Source: a virus. Taken from it: 23,769 nt of DNA. Shown in pieces: positions 6,292 through 12,482 of this stretch. Where the stretch lies: positions 1 through 23,769 of the IMG/VR virus record IMGVR_UViG_3300020169_000116; one strand, given 5' to 3'. A program made the position numbers and the translations under genes. The notes below the pieces were generated by a model. It was not told the origin of the DNA. It did no database searches and saw nothing but the letters and a program-made list of their open reading frames with translations. Within the stretch, counting starts at the first letter, position 1, and the number at the start of each line of letters is the position of its first letter.

Positions 6292-6317
6292 TTTGTATCA
6301 TTTAAGGCTTTTTGCTG

Positions 6318-6357
6318 TGAGGATTTGCAATTCGCGAATTAAGAAGCGTTATCCTCA
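6318..6357. repeat. Nested dyad symmetry at the end of the 105-aa gene
   Basis: TGAGGAT (6318-6324) and ATCCTCA (6351-6357) form the outer arms, and the perfect 12-bp palindrome AATTCGCGAATT (6329-6340) lies inside, covering the stop codon. On the minus strand there is no U-run after it, so a protein-binding site is as likely as a terminator. Confidence 0.55.
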
Positions 6358-6656
6358 TCTTTCCCGGCTCTATACTCGTCTACCTCAGCGCGGAGCATTG
6401 CAAGCTCTTCTAAGTCCATACCCAGGATAAGCTCTATATTACTTTGGATCTTAGTAAGCAGCTCCGGGTCTTCTTTGTCTAAGCTGTTTAGCGGGTTTCT
6501 TAGCGTGCGCTCTAGTAAGTCTTCTAGCTTGTTCATTAAGTACTTAAGCTGCAGCTTATATAAGCTCGTTCCTCTTAAGTTATCCATCTGCTCTAGCGTT
6601 GCCTGCATTAAAGCTACAAGCTTTACGCCTTCTTTGAATTTGTTGTATCTAACCAT
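6339..6656 (-). CDS. Hypothetical helical protein (105 aa)
   Basis: The product begins MVRYNKFKEGVKLVALMQATLEQMDNLRG and is predicted all-helical, with leucine-rich segments (LYKLQLKYLMNKLEDLLERTL, ELLTKIQSNIELILGMDLEELAML) and an acidic end (GKDEDNAS). The stop codon lies inside a 12-bp palindrome. No family is recognised. Confidence 0.6.
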   Translation of the reverse strand: MVRYNKFKEGVKLVALMQATLEQMDNLRGTSLYKLQLKYLMNKLEDLLERTLRNPLNSLDKEDPELLTKIQSNIELILGMDLEELAMLRAEVDEYRAGKDEDNAS

Positions 6657-6668
6657 TTTTTTTTACTG

Positions 6669-6875
6669 TTAAAAACGAAGCCAGCGGCTTCTGCGTTCAT
6701 ATTTTCTCACTAGCTGCCCTAGGTTCTCTAGGTGCTTATTCACCGGGTAGGTAAACTCGGTAGCGCTAGCTGCTACGACCGTGTTAATGATCTCCCAACG
6801 TATATCCGATAGGTAGCAGTTTACATACCTTAAATGGCGCCTTTTTCTTAGGTACTTCTTTATAGCTTTTTTCAT
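6669..6875 (-). CDS. Small basic hypothetical protein (68 aa)
   Basis: The product is rich in lysine and arginine at both ends (MKKAIKKYLRKRRHLRYV...RKYERRSRWLRF) around a central amphipathic helix. Its start overlaps the stop of the upstream gene (ATGA). The charge suggests nucleic-acid binding. No family is recognised. Confidence 0.55.
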   Translation of the reverse strand: MKKAIKKYLRKRRHLRYVNCYLSDIRWEIINTVVAASATEFTYPVNKHLENLGQLVRKYERRSRWLRF

Positions 6876-7375
6876 TGCTCTACTTTTGTTATGTGATCCC
6901 AGGCAATTAGCGCATTTGTTCCGTTTATATTTATTACCGGCCAGCCGTGAGTAACTTTAGTTACAATACCTTTAGCATTTTTATGATTGTAGCACGCTGT
7001 AACTGGAGCGTCCCAAATACATCCATTTACAATTACCTCGTCTCCTTTTTGTAATGTCATTTTATCTAATTTTCTAGGTTCTCTCTTGTTATACCTTTTA
7101 ATTATCTCCTCAATTAGCGGTAAGTACTCTTCTTTAGTTACGTTTTTAATCTTTATAAATAAGTCAATAGTGGAGGCCTCTTTAACATATGCAGATAAAT
7201 ACCTTTTAAACCATCCCTCGCTATGAGGACATAGCTGGCTGTTTTCTGATTGCTTAAGCTCCTTTTCTACTAAAGAAATAATCTTTTCCTCAATCATTCT
7301 AGGAGTGTCTAAATCCATTGGCAGGGTTGATCTAATCCATTCTAAAAGCTCTTGTAGTGGTGCTTTATTTTTCAC
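6872..7375 (-). CDS. Hypothetical protein with SH3/KOW-like C-terminus (167 aa)
   Basis: The start codon is GTG, overlapping the upstream stop. The N-terminal two thirds are helical (PLQELLEWIRSTLPMDL...EEKIISLVEKEL). The last ~60 residues read as small beta strands (MTLQKGDEVIVNG, AKGIVTKVTHGWPVININGTNALIAWDHITKVEQ), the pattern of an SH3- or KOW-like barrel. Codon use is more A/T-rich than in neighbouring genes, as in transferred genes. Function unknown. Confidence 0.6.
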   Translation of the reverse strand: MKNKAPLQELLEWIRSTLPMDLDTPRMIEEKIISLVEKELKQSENSQLCPHSEGWFKRYLSAYVKEASTIDLFIKIKNVTKEEYLPLIEEIIKRYNKREPRKLDKMTLQKGDEVIVNGCIWDAPVTACYNHKNAKGIVTKVTHGWPVININGTNALIAWDHITKVEQ

Positions 7376-7509
7376 AATTTTAGTCTTTTAATTTTACGCT
7401 TTTTCGGCTTACGCTTTCCGGGTCGGAGCGTCGCCTCTAAAAGCTTATAGTCCTTAGCTAGTTTTTTAGTCCTGCTTTCTATAAGCTGTAACAGTTTTTT
7501 TTCTTCCAT
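7372..7509 (-). CDS. Small very basic protein (45 aa)
   Basis: The product begins MEEKKLLQLIESRTKKLAKDY and ends in a lysine/arginine-rich tail (GKRKPKKRKIKRLKL), suggesting nucleic-acid binding. Its TGA overlaps the GTG start of the next gene (GTGA), which supports both. No family is recognised. Confidence 0.5.
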   Translation of the reverse strand: MEEKKLLQLIESRTKKLAKDYKLLEATLRPGKRKPKKRKIKRLKL

Positions 7510-7522
7510 AAAAATTAAAGAA

Positions 7523-7588
7523 GGGGGCCGGGCTTAACAACAACAAAAAACTACTACTAGCCGTAAAGGCCATAGAATACCGGCCCCC
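7523..7588 (-). terminator. GC-stem, long-loop element after the RecE-like gene
   Basis: GGGGGCCGG (7523-7531) pairs with CCGGCCCCC (7580-7588), nine perfect pairs around a 48-base loop that itself holds a small GCC-GTAAA-GGC hairpin (7560-7570). On the minus strand TTCTTTAATTTTT follows, then the next ATG at 7509. Stem plus T-rich tail suits a terminator or attenuator, though the loop is far longer than usual. Confidence 0.55.
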
Positions 7589-7593
7589 TATTT

Positions 7594-8373
7594 TTATAGT
7601 TCTCCCCGTATAATATAAGAGCTTAACGGTCTTCCCTCTATAAAGTACTCGCGGTAGATCTCGATAGCTCTAGCTACCTTCTCCTTTCCACTCTTTATAA
7701 ATTCCGGTGTAGTTGTAAATACTCCGACGTCGTAGCTGCTCTTATCTACTACAAGAAAAGTAAACTCTTCTAGACCGAAGAGATGCGTATAGATAGCCGC
7801 CTGGGCATCGTAGCCAAAAGAGTAAGCATTCCACTTAAACTTATGAATATCGGCTGTAGTCTTTAAGTCTACAATACGCGTTCCTTTATGTAGTATATCC
7901 GCTTTAGCTCTAAAGGGTAGGCCCATTATAGAACCTGCTACGGGTACCTCAGTAGCTGCTCCGTAGATCATCTCCCAAGCTTCGGGGCAGTCCTTTACCG
8001 CTCGCGCTACCTTCTTCGCTGTAGCGATCTCTATAGAGGTAAAGGTATTCTCTCCGCCAAACTCTAGCGCAGCGTCCTTATACGCTTTCGCTGTTCTGCT
8101 CTTTACGTCTATTACGTTGAGGGTCTCCTCCTTATGAGGCTCCAATAAAAGCAGGTGTATAAGCTTACCCTCTCTTAAGGCCTTGGTCTCTTGCTGCTGA
8201 TCCTTTAAGCTGGCTTCGTAAGCCTTGGGGCTCTGCAGTAGCTTCTTAAGGCTGGAGCTGCTTAGTGCTGCCTTACCTAGGTAGCCGTAGTAAAACTCGT
8301 CCTTAAGCATCTCGTCCAGGAGCTCGTTATAGTCCCAGCTTTGCCCGTCTAAGAGCTTTATTGTACGTGCCAT
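7594..8373 (-). CDS. RecE-like PD-(D/E)XK exonuclease
   Basis: The 259-residue protein matches the RecE/exodeoxyribonuclease VIII-like nuclease pattern: LSSSSLKKLLQSPKAYE (37-53), a GKLIH motif (69-73), E142, the catalytic D159, then VDLKTT with D169 and K171, and YDAQAAIY (188-195) near the end of the nuclease core. Such enzymes degrade one strand from double-strand ends to give 3' single strands for annealing. An SSB-like gene lies nearby, but no RecT/Erf/Rad52 annealase is seen in the window. The GC-stem element follows its stop. Confidence 0.88.
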   Translation of the reverse strand: MARTIKLLDGQSWDYNELLDEMLKDEFYYGYLGKAALSSSSLKKLLQSPKAYEASLKDQQQETKALREGKLIHLLLLEPHKEETLNVIDVKSRTAKAYKDAALEFGGENTFTSIEIATAKKVARAVKDCPEAWEMIYGAATEVPVAGSIMGLPFRAKADILHKGTRIVDLKTTADIHKFKWNAYSFGYDAQAAIYTHLFGLEEFTFLVVDKSSYDVGVFTTTPEFIKSGKEKVARAIEIYREYFIEGRPLSSYIIRGEL

Positions 8374-8560
8374 CGCTTTTTATTTTATCTATTCTACTTT
8401 CGTACTTCTCCTCTATAATGCGTACGTCTAATAACCCGGTAATCTCCTTTAGCAGCTCGTCCTTCTTACTGTCCGAGAGCACGCGCCAGTTATGGCGCAA
8501 GTGCTCTGCGAACGTGTAAGCTAACTTAACGCGGTCTGCCGTGTAGTTAGTTAAATACAT
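8327..8560 (-). CDS. Hypothetical helical protein (77 aa)
   Basis: The product begins MYLTNYTADRVKLAYTFAEHLRHNW and is helical and charged, ending NKALRRAKLGL. It starts three bases after the SSB-like stop and overlaps the RecE-like gene by 47 bases. The overlap is long but the frame is intact and the RecE start is well supported. No family is recognised; an accessory to the recombination pair is possible. Confidence 0.6.
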   Translation of the reverse strand: MYLTNYTADRVKLAYTFAEHLRHNWRVLSDSKKDELLKEITGLLDVRIIEEKYESRIDKIKSDGTYNKALRRAKLGL

Positions 8561-8563
8561 CGC

Positions 8564-9058
8564 TTAAAAAGGCAAGTCATCTTCAAATACTGGCGCTGGC
8601 GCCGGTACGTTTTGCGGTGCAGGTGCAGGAGCTGGTACCTCAGCCGGTACGGTTTGCTGTACTTGAGCTGGTGCACTTTCCCCCTTTAACCACGTAGTAA
8701 AGTACTCTGCTAAGTGTACGATCTGCTCCTTAGTGGCCTTAGATCCGTTTAAGTACGTACAAGCTGCGTTAAGGGCGTGCTGCTTACTGTAGTCCGGCTT
8801 ACTTGAGCCTCCGCTGTAGCTAGTGCTAGCGCCGCCGCTGTTATTACTGTAGCTACCTCCATTAGGGTTAGGACGGTTAAGCTTTAAGCGTCCCTCCTTT
8901 GGTACCTCGTATTCTACTTCCTCACCTACCGCAAAGCGGAGCTGTGGAGTCTTACCAAATACTAAGCCGCTCGCGCCGTCGCTTAGTGTTACCTCAAATT
9001 TATAGAGGTCGTTCCATTGGCCCGTAGGCTGGGCTGCCGTTACTGTTGCCTTTTGCAT
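8564..9058 (-). CDS. Single-stranded DNA-binding protein-like, OB fold plus SSB acidic tip
   Basis: The 164-residue product has a short beta-rich N-terminal part (1-62; YKFEVTLSDGASGLVFGK...VGEEVEYEVPKEGRLKL) that looks like a compact OB fold. A glycine/serine linker follows (about 65-90), then a helical segment (HALNAACTYLNG...HLAEYFTTWL), an alanine-proline linker and the ending FEDDLPF. The acidic DDLPF-type tip is the SSB C-terminal peptide through which SSBs recruit partner proteins. Placement beside the RecE-like nuclease supports a role in recombination or replication. It is not a canonical SSB; the OB-fold call is from pattern only. Confidence 0.7.
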   Translation of the reverse strand: MQKATVTAAQPTGQWNDLYKFEVTLSDGASGLVFGKTPQLRFAVGEEVEYEVPKEGRLKLNRPNPNGGSYSNNSGGASTSYSGGSSKPDYSKQHALNAACTYLNGSKATKEQIVHLAEYFTTWLKGESAPAQVQQTVPAEVPAPAPAPQNVPAPAPVFEDDLPF

Positions 9059-9083
9059 TTTATATATATTTAGTTAAACAGTT

Positions 9084-10571
9084 CTATTTAATTAGAGGTT
9101 TTACTGCCTCAGCTACTAAAGCTACGATATCTACCGTAACTGCGTTACCGCATTGCTTATAGCGTTGCGTGTTACTCATCTTCTTTACTTCACCGTCGTA
9201 GATCCCGTACTCGGTATGATTATCGGGGAAGCCTTGCAGGCGTTCGCACTCTATAGGGGTAAGGCGGCGGATGCGGTAGTTAGGAGTGTCTTTAATCTTA
9301 ACCTCTTGAGCAAGTGTTAAAGTAGGTGATAACCCTTTGGTATTATAAACCCGTTCTGCTTGGTCATACTTACCATCTTGTTCTAAAAACTCCGTTACTT
9401 GAGCATCATATTCTATAGAGGTAATTCTAAGCAATGTTTTTAAGTCGTTCCAAACCTCTGCCTCTGGAATACTAAAACCTGCCTTATCTTTTCTAAACCA
9501 ATGCTCTACTTTAGTTATTGGTTGGTTTAAGGCTTCAGCTATTTCTTTATTTGTTTTGTTCTTATGAGATCTTAACAAATCTTGTAGTCCTTCTATATCT
9601 ACCTCGTGCTTACGCACCCAAACCTTTTGCTTTACTATCTCGTAGTTAGGCTGCACTACCCCCTGGTTCGCTCCGGTGTCTAGTGTTTGAGCTTTACCTT
9701 TACCTACTCTACCCCTTCTCGTTTTACTATCGGGGTTAGATAGGTTTATACTGTCTCCTTCCGTAGCTTCTTCGTAGCCTTGTTTAGTAGCGCTTTTTAC
9801 TTTTAAGCAGGCCATCTCGCTATGATTACCACCACTATTACCACCTGCTCCGGGAAGCGTAGGTGCTATATCATTACGCAAAGGCTTACCGTCTCCTTTA
9901 CGGTATAACTTTACCGGCTCTTTTATAAGTTGAAGTCCGCTATGGAGCTGCTCTTGGCCTCTCGCGGTAAGGCATTTGCTAAAGGTTTTTCTTGAGCTTT
10001 CCACTGTAGTATTCTCTCCTGCACTTTCTCCGATAGGAAAAACTCCTCTCCAATTTCTTCTGGGCTTTGTAGAATATCCGACAAGGTAAACCCGCTCTCT
10101 ATTTTGGGGTAGTACCCAGCTTGTATTAAGCAGTTGCCATTCAAGTCTATAGCCCCCAATGTTGGCAAACGCTTGCAGGATTGCCGCAAAGTCGGCCCCA
10201 TTGTTTGAGGAGAAAGTACCTTTAACATTTTCCCAGATAAATACACCTGGTCGGCATTCATCGATAAGCCTAATGGCTTCAAGGACAAGGGAGCTTCGCT
10301 CTCCTCCCATACCTTTACGTTTTCCAGCAAGGCTAAAATCTTGACAAGGGCTTCCGAAAGTGATAAGGTCGATTTTTGGGAGCTGCTCTCCTCGAATATC
10401 CGTAACTGATCCGACATACTGTGCGTCTTTAAATTGATGTTTATATACTGCGATAGCGTGCTTATCTATCTCGCTAAAGTAACTCTTAACTTTAAAGCCT
10501 GCTTTCTCAAAGCCCAGGTGGAAACCACCGATACCGCTAAATAAGTCGAGCTGTGTTATGTGCTTAGCCAT
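9084..10571 (-). CDS. C5-cytosine DNA methyltransferase (Dcm family)
   Basis: The 495-residue enzyme carries the C5-methyltransferase motifs in order: motif I FSGIGG (11-16), catalytic PCQ (C76), ENV (114-116), QNRER (156-160) and a C-terminal motif IX/X block with RRLTPIECERLQGFPD and GNAV (474-477). Between them, the target-recognition part contains an unusual helix-turn-helix-like segment at about 335-360 (NKEIAEALNQPITKVEHWF), a feature of some phage C5 methyltransferases. No restriction partner is adjacent, so it looks like an orphan enzyme that would protect phage DNA from host nucleases. Target sequence cannot be read from the motifs. Confidence 0.92.
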   Translation of the reverse strand: MAKHITQLDLFSGIGGFHLGFEKAGFKVKSYFSEIDKHAIAVYKHQFKDAQYVGSVTDIRGEQLPKIDLITFGSPCQDFSLAGKRKGMGGERSSLVLEAIRLIDECRPGVFIWENVKGTFSSNNGADFAAILQAFANIGGYRLEWQLLNTSWVLPQNRERVYLVGYSTKPRRNWRGVFPIGESAGENTTVESSRKTFSKCLTARGQEQLHSGLQLIKEPVKLYRKGDGKPLRNDIAPTLPGAGGNSGGNHSEMACLKVKSATKQGYEEATEGDSINLSNPDSKTRRGRVGKGKAQTLDTGANQGVVQPNYEIVKQKVWVRKHEVDIEGLQDLLRSHKNKTNKEIAEALNQPITKVEHWFRKDKAGFSIPEAEVWNDLKTLLRITSIEYDAQVTEFLEQDGKYDQAERVYNTKGLSPTLTLAQEVKIKDTPNYRIRRLTPIECERLQGFPDNHTEYGIYDGEVKKMSNTQRYKQCGNAVTVDIVALVAEAVKPLIK

Positions 10572-10590
10572 TTGTGTAGTGTTTAAGAAA

Positions 10591-10647
10591 CCCCCGCCCT
10601 AGCATTGTAAAACCAAACCAAAAGAACCTAAGTACTAGAGGCGGGGG
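10591..10647 (-). promoter_or_regulatory. GC-stem, long-loop RNA element before the C5-methyltransferase gene
   Basis: CCCCCGCC (10591-10598) pairs with GGCGGGGG (10640-10647). After a one-base bulge, CTAG (10599-10602) pairs with CTAG (10635-10638), giving 12 pairs around a 32-base A/T-rich loop. On the minus strand the stem is followed by TTTCTTAAAC and then, about 20 bases from the stem, the methyltransferase ATG. It resembles the element at 7523-7588. An attenuator or an mRNA-stabilising structure is possible. Confidence 0.55.
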
Positions 10648-10663
10648 CTGTGAGTGTAAGCTA

Positions 10664-10864
10664 TTATTTAATACCTCTTATTTGCTTTACTACTTTGTTT
10701 ACTTGAGAGTAAAGGCTTGCTATTTGTGCGTTTAGATCTTTCTCTTCTTTACTCATTGGCTGCTCGATATCCATATTAGAGTAAAGTCTTTTTTTGATAG
10801 CTACTAATTCGTTTACTGTGTTTAGTAGTGTAGCTTTTTCCGTTTGTAGTTTTGAAAGTGTCAT
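10664..10864 (-). CDS. Small coiled-coil protein at the head of the early block (66 aa)
   Basis: The first gene after the predicted promoter. The product (MTLSKLQTEKATLLNTVNELVAIKKRL...) is almost entirely helical with leucine/valine heptads in two segments (about 5-30 and 42-63) split by a proline-containing loop, suggesting an antiparallel helical hairpin. No family is recognised. As an immediate-early product it could act on the host or on phage regulation, which is inference from position only. Confidence 0.65.
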   Translation of the reverse strand: MTLSKLQTEKATLLNTVNELVAIKKRLYSNMDIEQPMSKEEKDLNAQIASLYSQVNKVVKQIRGIK

Positions 10865-10887
10865 AGTAGTAGTGTTGTTTGTTGAGA

Positions 10888-10895
10888 CAAATATA
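10888..10895 (-). promoter_or_regulatory. Bacteroidota-type -7 promoter element of the early block
   Basis: The minus strand reads TATATTTG, a full match to the Bacteroidota -7 consensus TAnnTTTG. Transcription would start about 17 bases before the ATG at 10864. The nearest upstream TTG (10925-10923) is 27 bases away, longer than the usual 19-21, so the -33 element is weak or absent. It is the only full TAnnTTTG match I found in the non-coding regions. Confidence 0.55.
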
Positions 10896-11110
10896 AGGGC
10901 TTTCTTTTCATATATCCTAATGCAACAGTAAAAAAAGTGTATTTATTTTCGGCTCACGCCGTGCAGCCCCTATAAACACTAGAGTTTAAGCACTAACTTT
11001 TTTTATGTAATTCCTGCGCTCCGCTTCTCTCTACCCTAAAAAGCTTTAACGGTTAAATTGAGTATTTAAACCTATTGCACAATAAAACCCTTTGTTGCTT
11101 TTTACCCTAG

Positions 11111-11134
11111 TTAGTATTAGTATTAGTATTAGTA
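11111..11134. repeat. TTAGTA hexanucleotide repeat x 4
   Basis: Four perfect tandem TTAGTA units, followed by a fifth partial unit and the CTAG-containing inverted repeat AACTAGTTACTAGTT read on the minus strand. Confidence 0.9.
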
Positions 11135-11143
11135 TTAACTAGT

Positions 11144-11208
11144 AACTAGTTAGTAGTAGCTCTGCTACCTTTAGCTAAAGCTACGGTAGCGTGAGCTACT
11201 ACCTAGTT
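11144..11208 (-). terminator. Long imperfect hairpin, possible late-operon terminator or processing site
   Basis: On the plus strand AACTAG (11144-11149) pairs with CTAGTT (11203-11208), GTAGTAGCTC (11153-11162) with GAGCTACTAC (11193-11202), and GCTACC (11164-11169) with GGTAGC (11185-11190). The loop contains the palindrome TTTAGCTAAA. That is 22 paired positions with three small bulges. No clean U-run follows on the minus strand, so rho-independent termination is not certain. Confidence 0.55.
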
Positions 11209-11210
11209 AA

Positions 11211-11226
11211 GTTAGTTAGTTAGTTA
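11211..11226. repeat. GTTA tetranucleotide repeat x 4
   Basis: Four perfect GTTA units lie between the right arm of the long hairpin and the polypurine tract and run into GTTAAC. Confidence 0.8.
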
Positions 11227-11234
11227 ACTCAGCT

Positions 11235-11269
11235 AAAGAAAAAAAGAAAGTAGAAAGAAAAAAAGAAAG
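11235..11269. repeat. Polypurine direct repeat, 16 bp x 2
   Basis: AAAGAAAAAAAGAAAG occurs exactly at 11235-11250 and again at 11254-11269 on the plus strand, separated by TAG (19-bp period). The minus-strand transcript would carry a pyrimidine-rich tract directly after the spanin stop codon. Confidence 0.85.
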
Positions 11270-11276
11270 GGAGAGG

Positions 11277-11690
11277 CTAAGGGCGAAATAAAGCGCGGCT
11301 AACAGCCAGCGCGAATATAAGCCCCACAATAACTAGAGCTGGTTTAAACCACCAAGGCACCCTAGTAACTGTCCTGGTCTTAGTAGGGAGCTCTACCGTA
11401 TTGGTTACTACTACCGTGTCTGCTTTACATTCCACGTCTAGAGTAATGGTGTCGTAAGATCTTATAACCCTCGCGCTTACGCGCTCGGTCTCGATAACTA
11501 GGGTATCTACCGGTAAGGTTACTAGTACTGTGTCTACTCTTACAGCTTCTACTACGATAGTGTCGTGTAGGGTTACTTGCGTTTTAAGAGGTGTTAGAGC
11601 GTTTCTAATGACGTTACACCCCGTCAGTAAGGGTAATATATAGAACGCTAAGAGAAAGGCCCTTAAACGGGCTGTATTTAATTTACGCAT
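11277..11690 (-). CDS. Probable unimolecular spanin (lipoprotein with C-terminal membrane helix)
   Basis: The 137-residue product has a basic n-region (MRKLNTARLR), a hydrophobic core and a lipobox LLTGC with the acylated cysteine at 25. A long threonine- and valine-rich, beta-type periplasmic part follows (HDTIVVEAVRVDTVLVTLPVDTLVI...). The C-terminal membrane helix is at about 117-131 (PALVIVGLIFALAVS), followed by a basic tip. Lipid anchor in the outer membrane plus helix in the inner membrane, with a beta-rich linker, is the plan of phage T1 gp11, which fuses the two membranes in the last step of lysis. Length is close to T1 gp11 (134). Position at the end of the lysis cluster agrees. The role is inferred from architecture. 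Confidence 0.7.
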   Translation of the reverse strand: MRKLNTARLRAFLLAFYILPLLTGCNVIRNALTPLKTQVTLHDTIVVEAVRVDTVLVTLPVDTLVIETERVSARVIRSYDTITLDVECKADTVVVTNTVELPTKTRTVTRVPWWFKPALVIVGLIFALAVSRALFRP

Positions 11691-11886
11691 CTTCTACAGT
11701 TCCTTTTAGCTCGATGTCTCGGTAGAGCACATAGAGGGCCTTAAGCTCTTCGGTTGTGAGGCTCATAAATATTTTACCGTCCTTCATAGCATAGATAGGG
11801 CCGCCCTGCTCTAAGTCCCAAACTACTGGAGCCTCGACTTCGATACCCTTATGCTCTAAATGAAGTACGCCGGCCTCTACCTGCAT
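11683..11886 (-). CDS. Hypothetical lysis-region protein (67 aa)
   Basis: The product begins MQVEAGVLHLEHKGIEVEAPVVWDLEQGGPIYAM, continues with a beta segment (KDGKIFMSLT) and a C-terminal helix (TEELKALYVLYRDIEL). It is acidic and soluble. It is joined to both neighbours by short overlaps (1 base upstream, 8 bases downstream), which supports translation. No family is recognised; a regulator of lysis such as an antiholin is conceivable but unsupported. Confidence 0.6.
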   Translation of the reverse strand: MQVEAGVLHLEHKGIEVEAPVVWDLEQGGPIYAMKDGKIFMSLTTEELKALYVLYRDIELKGTVEDA

Positions 11887-12056
11887 TACGCTTTAGGCTT
11901 AGGATCCTTCGTAAAGAATAGGGCGAAAGCTACACCTAAGAAAGCTCCCGCCTCCGTTAGTGTAGCCTTCTCCCATAACACAAAAGCAAAGCTAGCGCAC
12001 ATAAGCAAAGCGCCCAGTACGCTAGTCTTCCAGTTGTCAAAAATTCTATTAAACAT
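11886..12056 (-). CDS. Small two-helix membrane protein, holin candidate (56 aa)
   Basis: The frame starts two bases after the amidase stop and ends TAATG-overlapped with the next gene. The product reads MFNRIFDNWKTSVLGALLMC..., with two hydrophobic helices (about 12-28 and 34-49) joined by a short charged turn (WEKATLTEAG) and a basic tail (TKDPKPKA). A short hairpin membrane protein next to the endolysin fits a class II-like holin. Function is inferred from topology and position. Confidence 0.6.
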   Translation of the reverse strand: MFNRIFDNWKTSVLGALLMCASFAFVLWEKATLTEAGAFLGVAFALFFTKDPKPKA

Positions 12057-12058
12057 AT

Positions 12059-12478
12059 TTACTTTTTATTTAAAAATCCGTAAACCTCTTGCACATCAAA
12101 AGAAGGGCAAGCTTTAGCCGCAAATTCATTATGCCCGTGTAGCGTAGCTCCGGGGTATTGCTCTAACAAAGCGCTTAAAAAGTTTACTAGAGCTGTATCT
12201 TGCTCCGGTGTTCTAGTGTCCTTCGGAGTCTTTCCGTCAGTCTCTACACCCCCGATATAGCAAACGCCAATACTCGTACTGTTATAACCCTTTGTATGCG
12301 CTCCGCTTCTTTCTATTGGCCTAGCGTCGTTAATAGAACCGTCTAAGTATATAACATAATGGTAACCTATATCGCTCCAGCCTCTCTTTAAATGCCATTT
12401 ACGTATAGTTTCTACGCTAATATCTTGACCCTCTCTAGTAGCTGAACAATGCAATATAATTTTTTTTATTTCTCTCAT
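12059..12478 (-). CDS. Endolysin: N-acetylmuramoyl-L-alanine amidase, T7-lysozyme type (Amidase_2)
   Basis: The enzyme cleaves the bond between N-acetylmuramic acid and L-alanine in peptidoglycan. With the start at 12478 it has 139 residues beginning MREIKKIILHCSAT. Key residues line up with T7 lysozyme: zinc ligands H10, H116 and C124, catalytic Y39 and K122. Spacings equal those of T7 (H17, Y46, H122, K128, C130). An upstream in-frame ATG at 12517 would add 13 residues of non-domain sequence and would overlap the 37-aa gene, so 12478 is preferred. No signal peptide is present, so a holin should release it. Confidence 0.93.
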   Translation of the reverse strand: MREIKKIILHCSATREGQDISVETIRKWHLKRGWSDIGYHYVIYLDGSINDARPIERSGAHTKGYNSTSIGVCYIGGVETDGKTPKDTRTPEQDTALVNFLSALLEQYPGATLHGHNEFAAKACPSFDVQEVYGFLNKK

Positions 12479-12482
12479 ATCT

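Larger units (their letters stand above)
10865..11276. other. Non-coding junction between late and early gene blocks
   Basis: This 412-bp stretch holds no convincing gene. From right to left it contains a polypurine/polypyrimidine tract with a repeated 16-mer, four GTTA units, a long hairpin, four TTAGTA units and an A/T-rich stretch. A small GTGA-loop hairpin (CGGC-GTGA-GCCG on the minus strand, 10950-10961) is followed by T-rich sequence and then the TATATTTG promoter. Late transcription probably ends here and early transcription begins. An origin of replication is possible. Confidence 0.7.

Noticed and set aside
7594-8373. RecE-like nuclease read as Cas4
   Set aside because: No cysteine cluster for an iron-sulfur site is present, and the LSSS...GKLIH and YDAQAAIY pattern fits RecE-type exonucleases; phage context also favours recombination.
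9923-10417. A 164-codon minus-strand frame
   Set aside because: It lies wholly inside the C5-methyltransferase gene in another frame; the methyltransferase has all its motifs and the alternative product looks like no protein family.
11111-11134. TTAGTA array as a CRISPR array
   Set aside because: The units are six bases in direct tandem with no spacers and no cas genes nearby.
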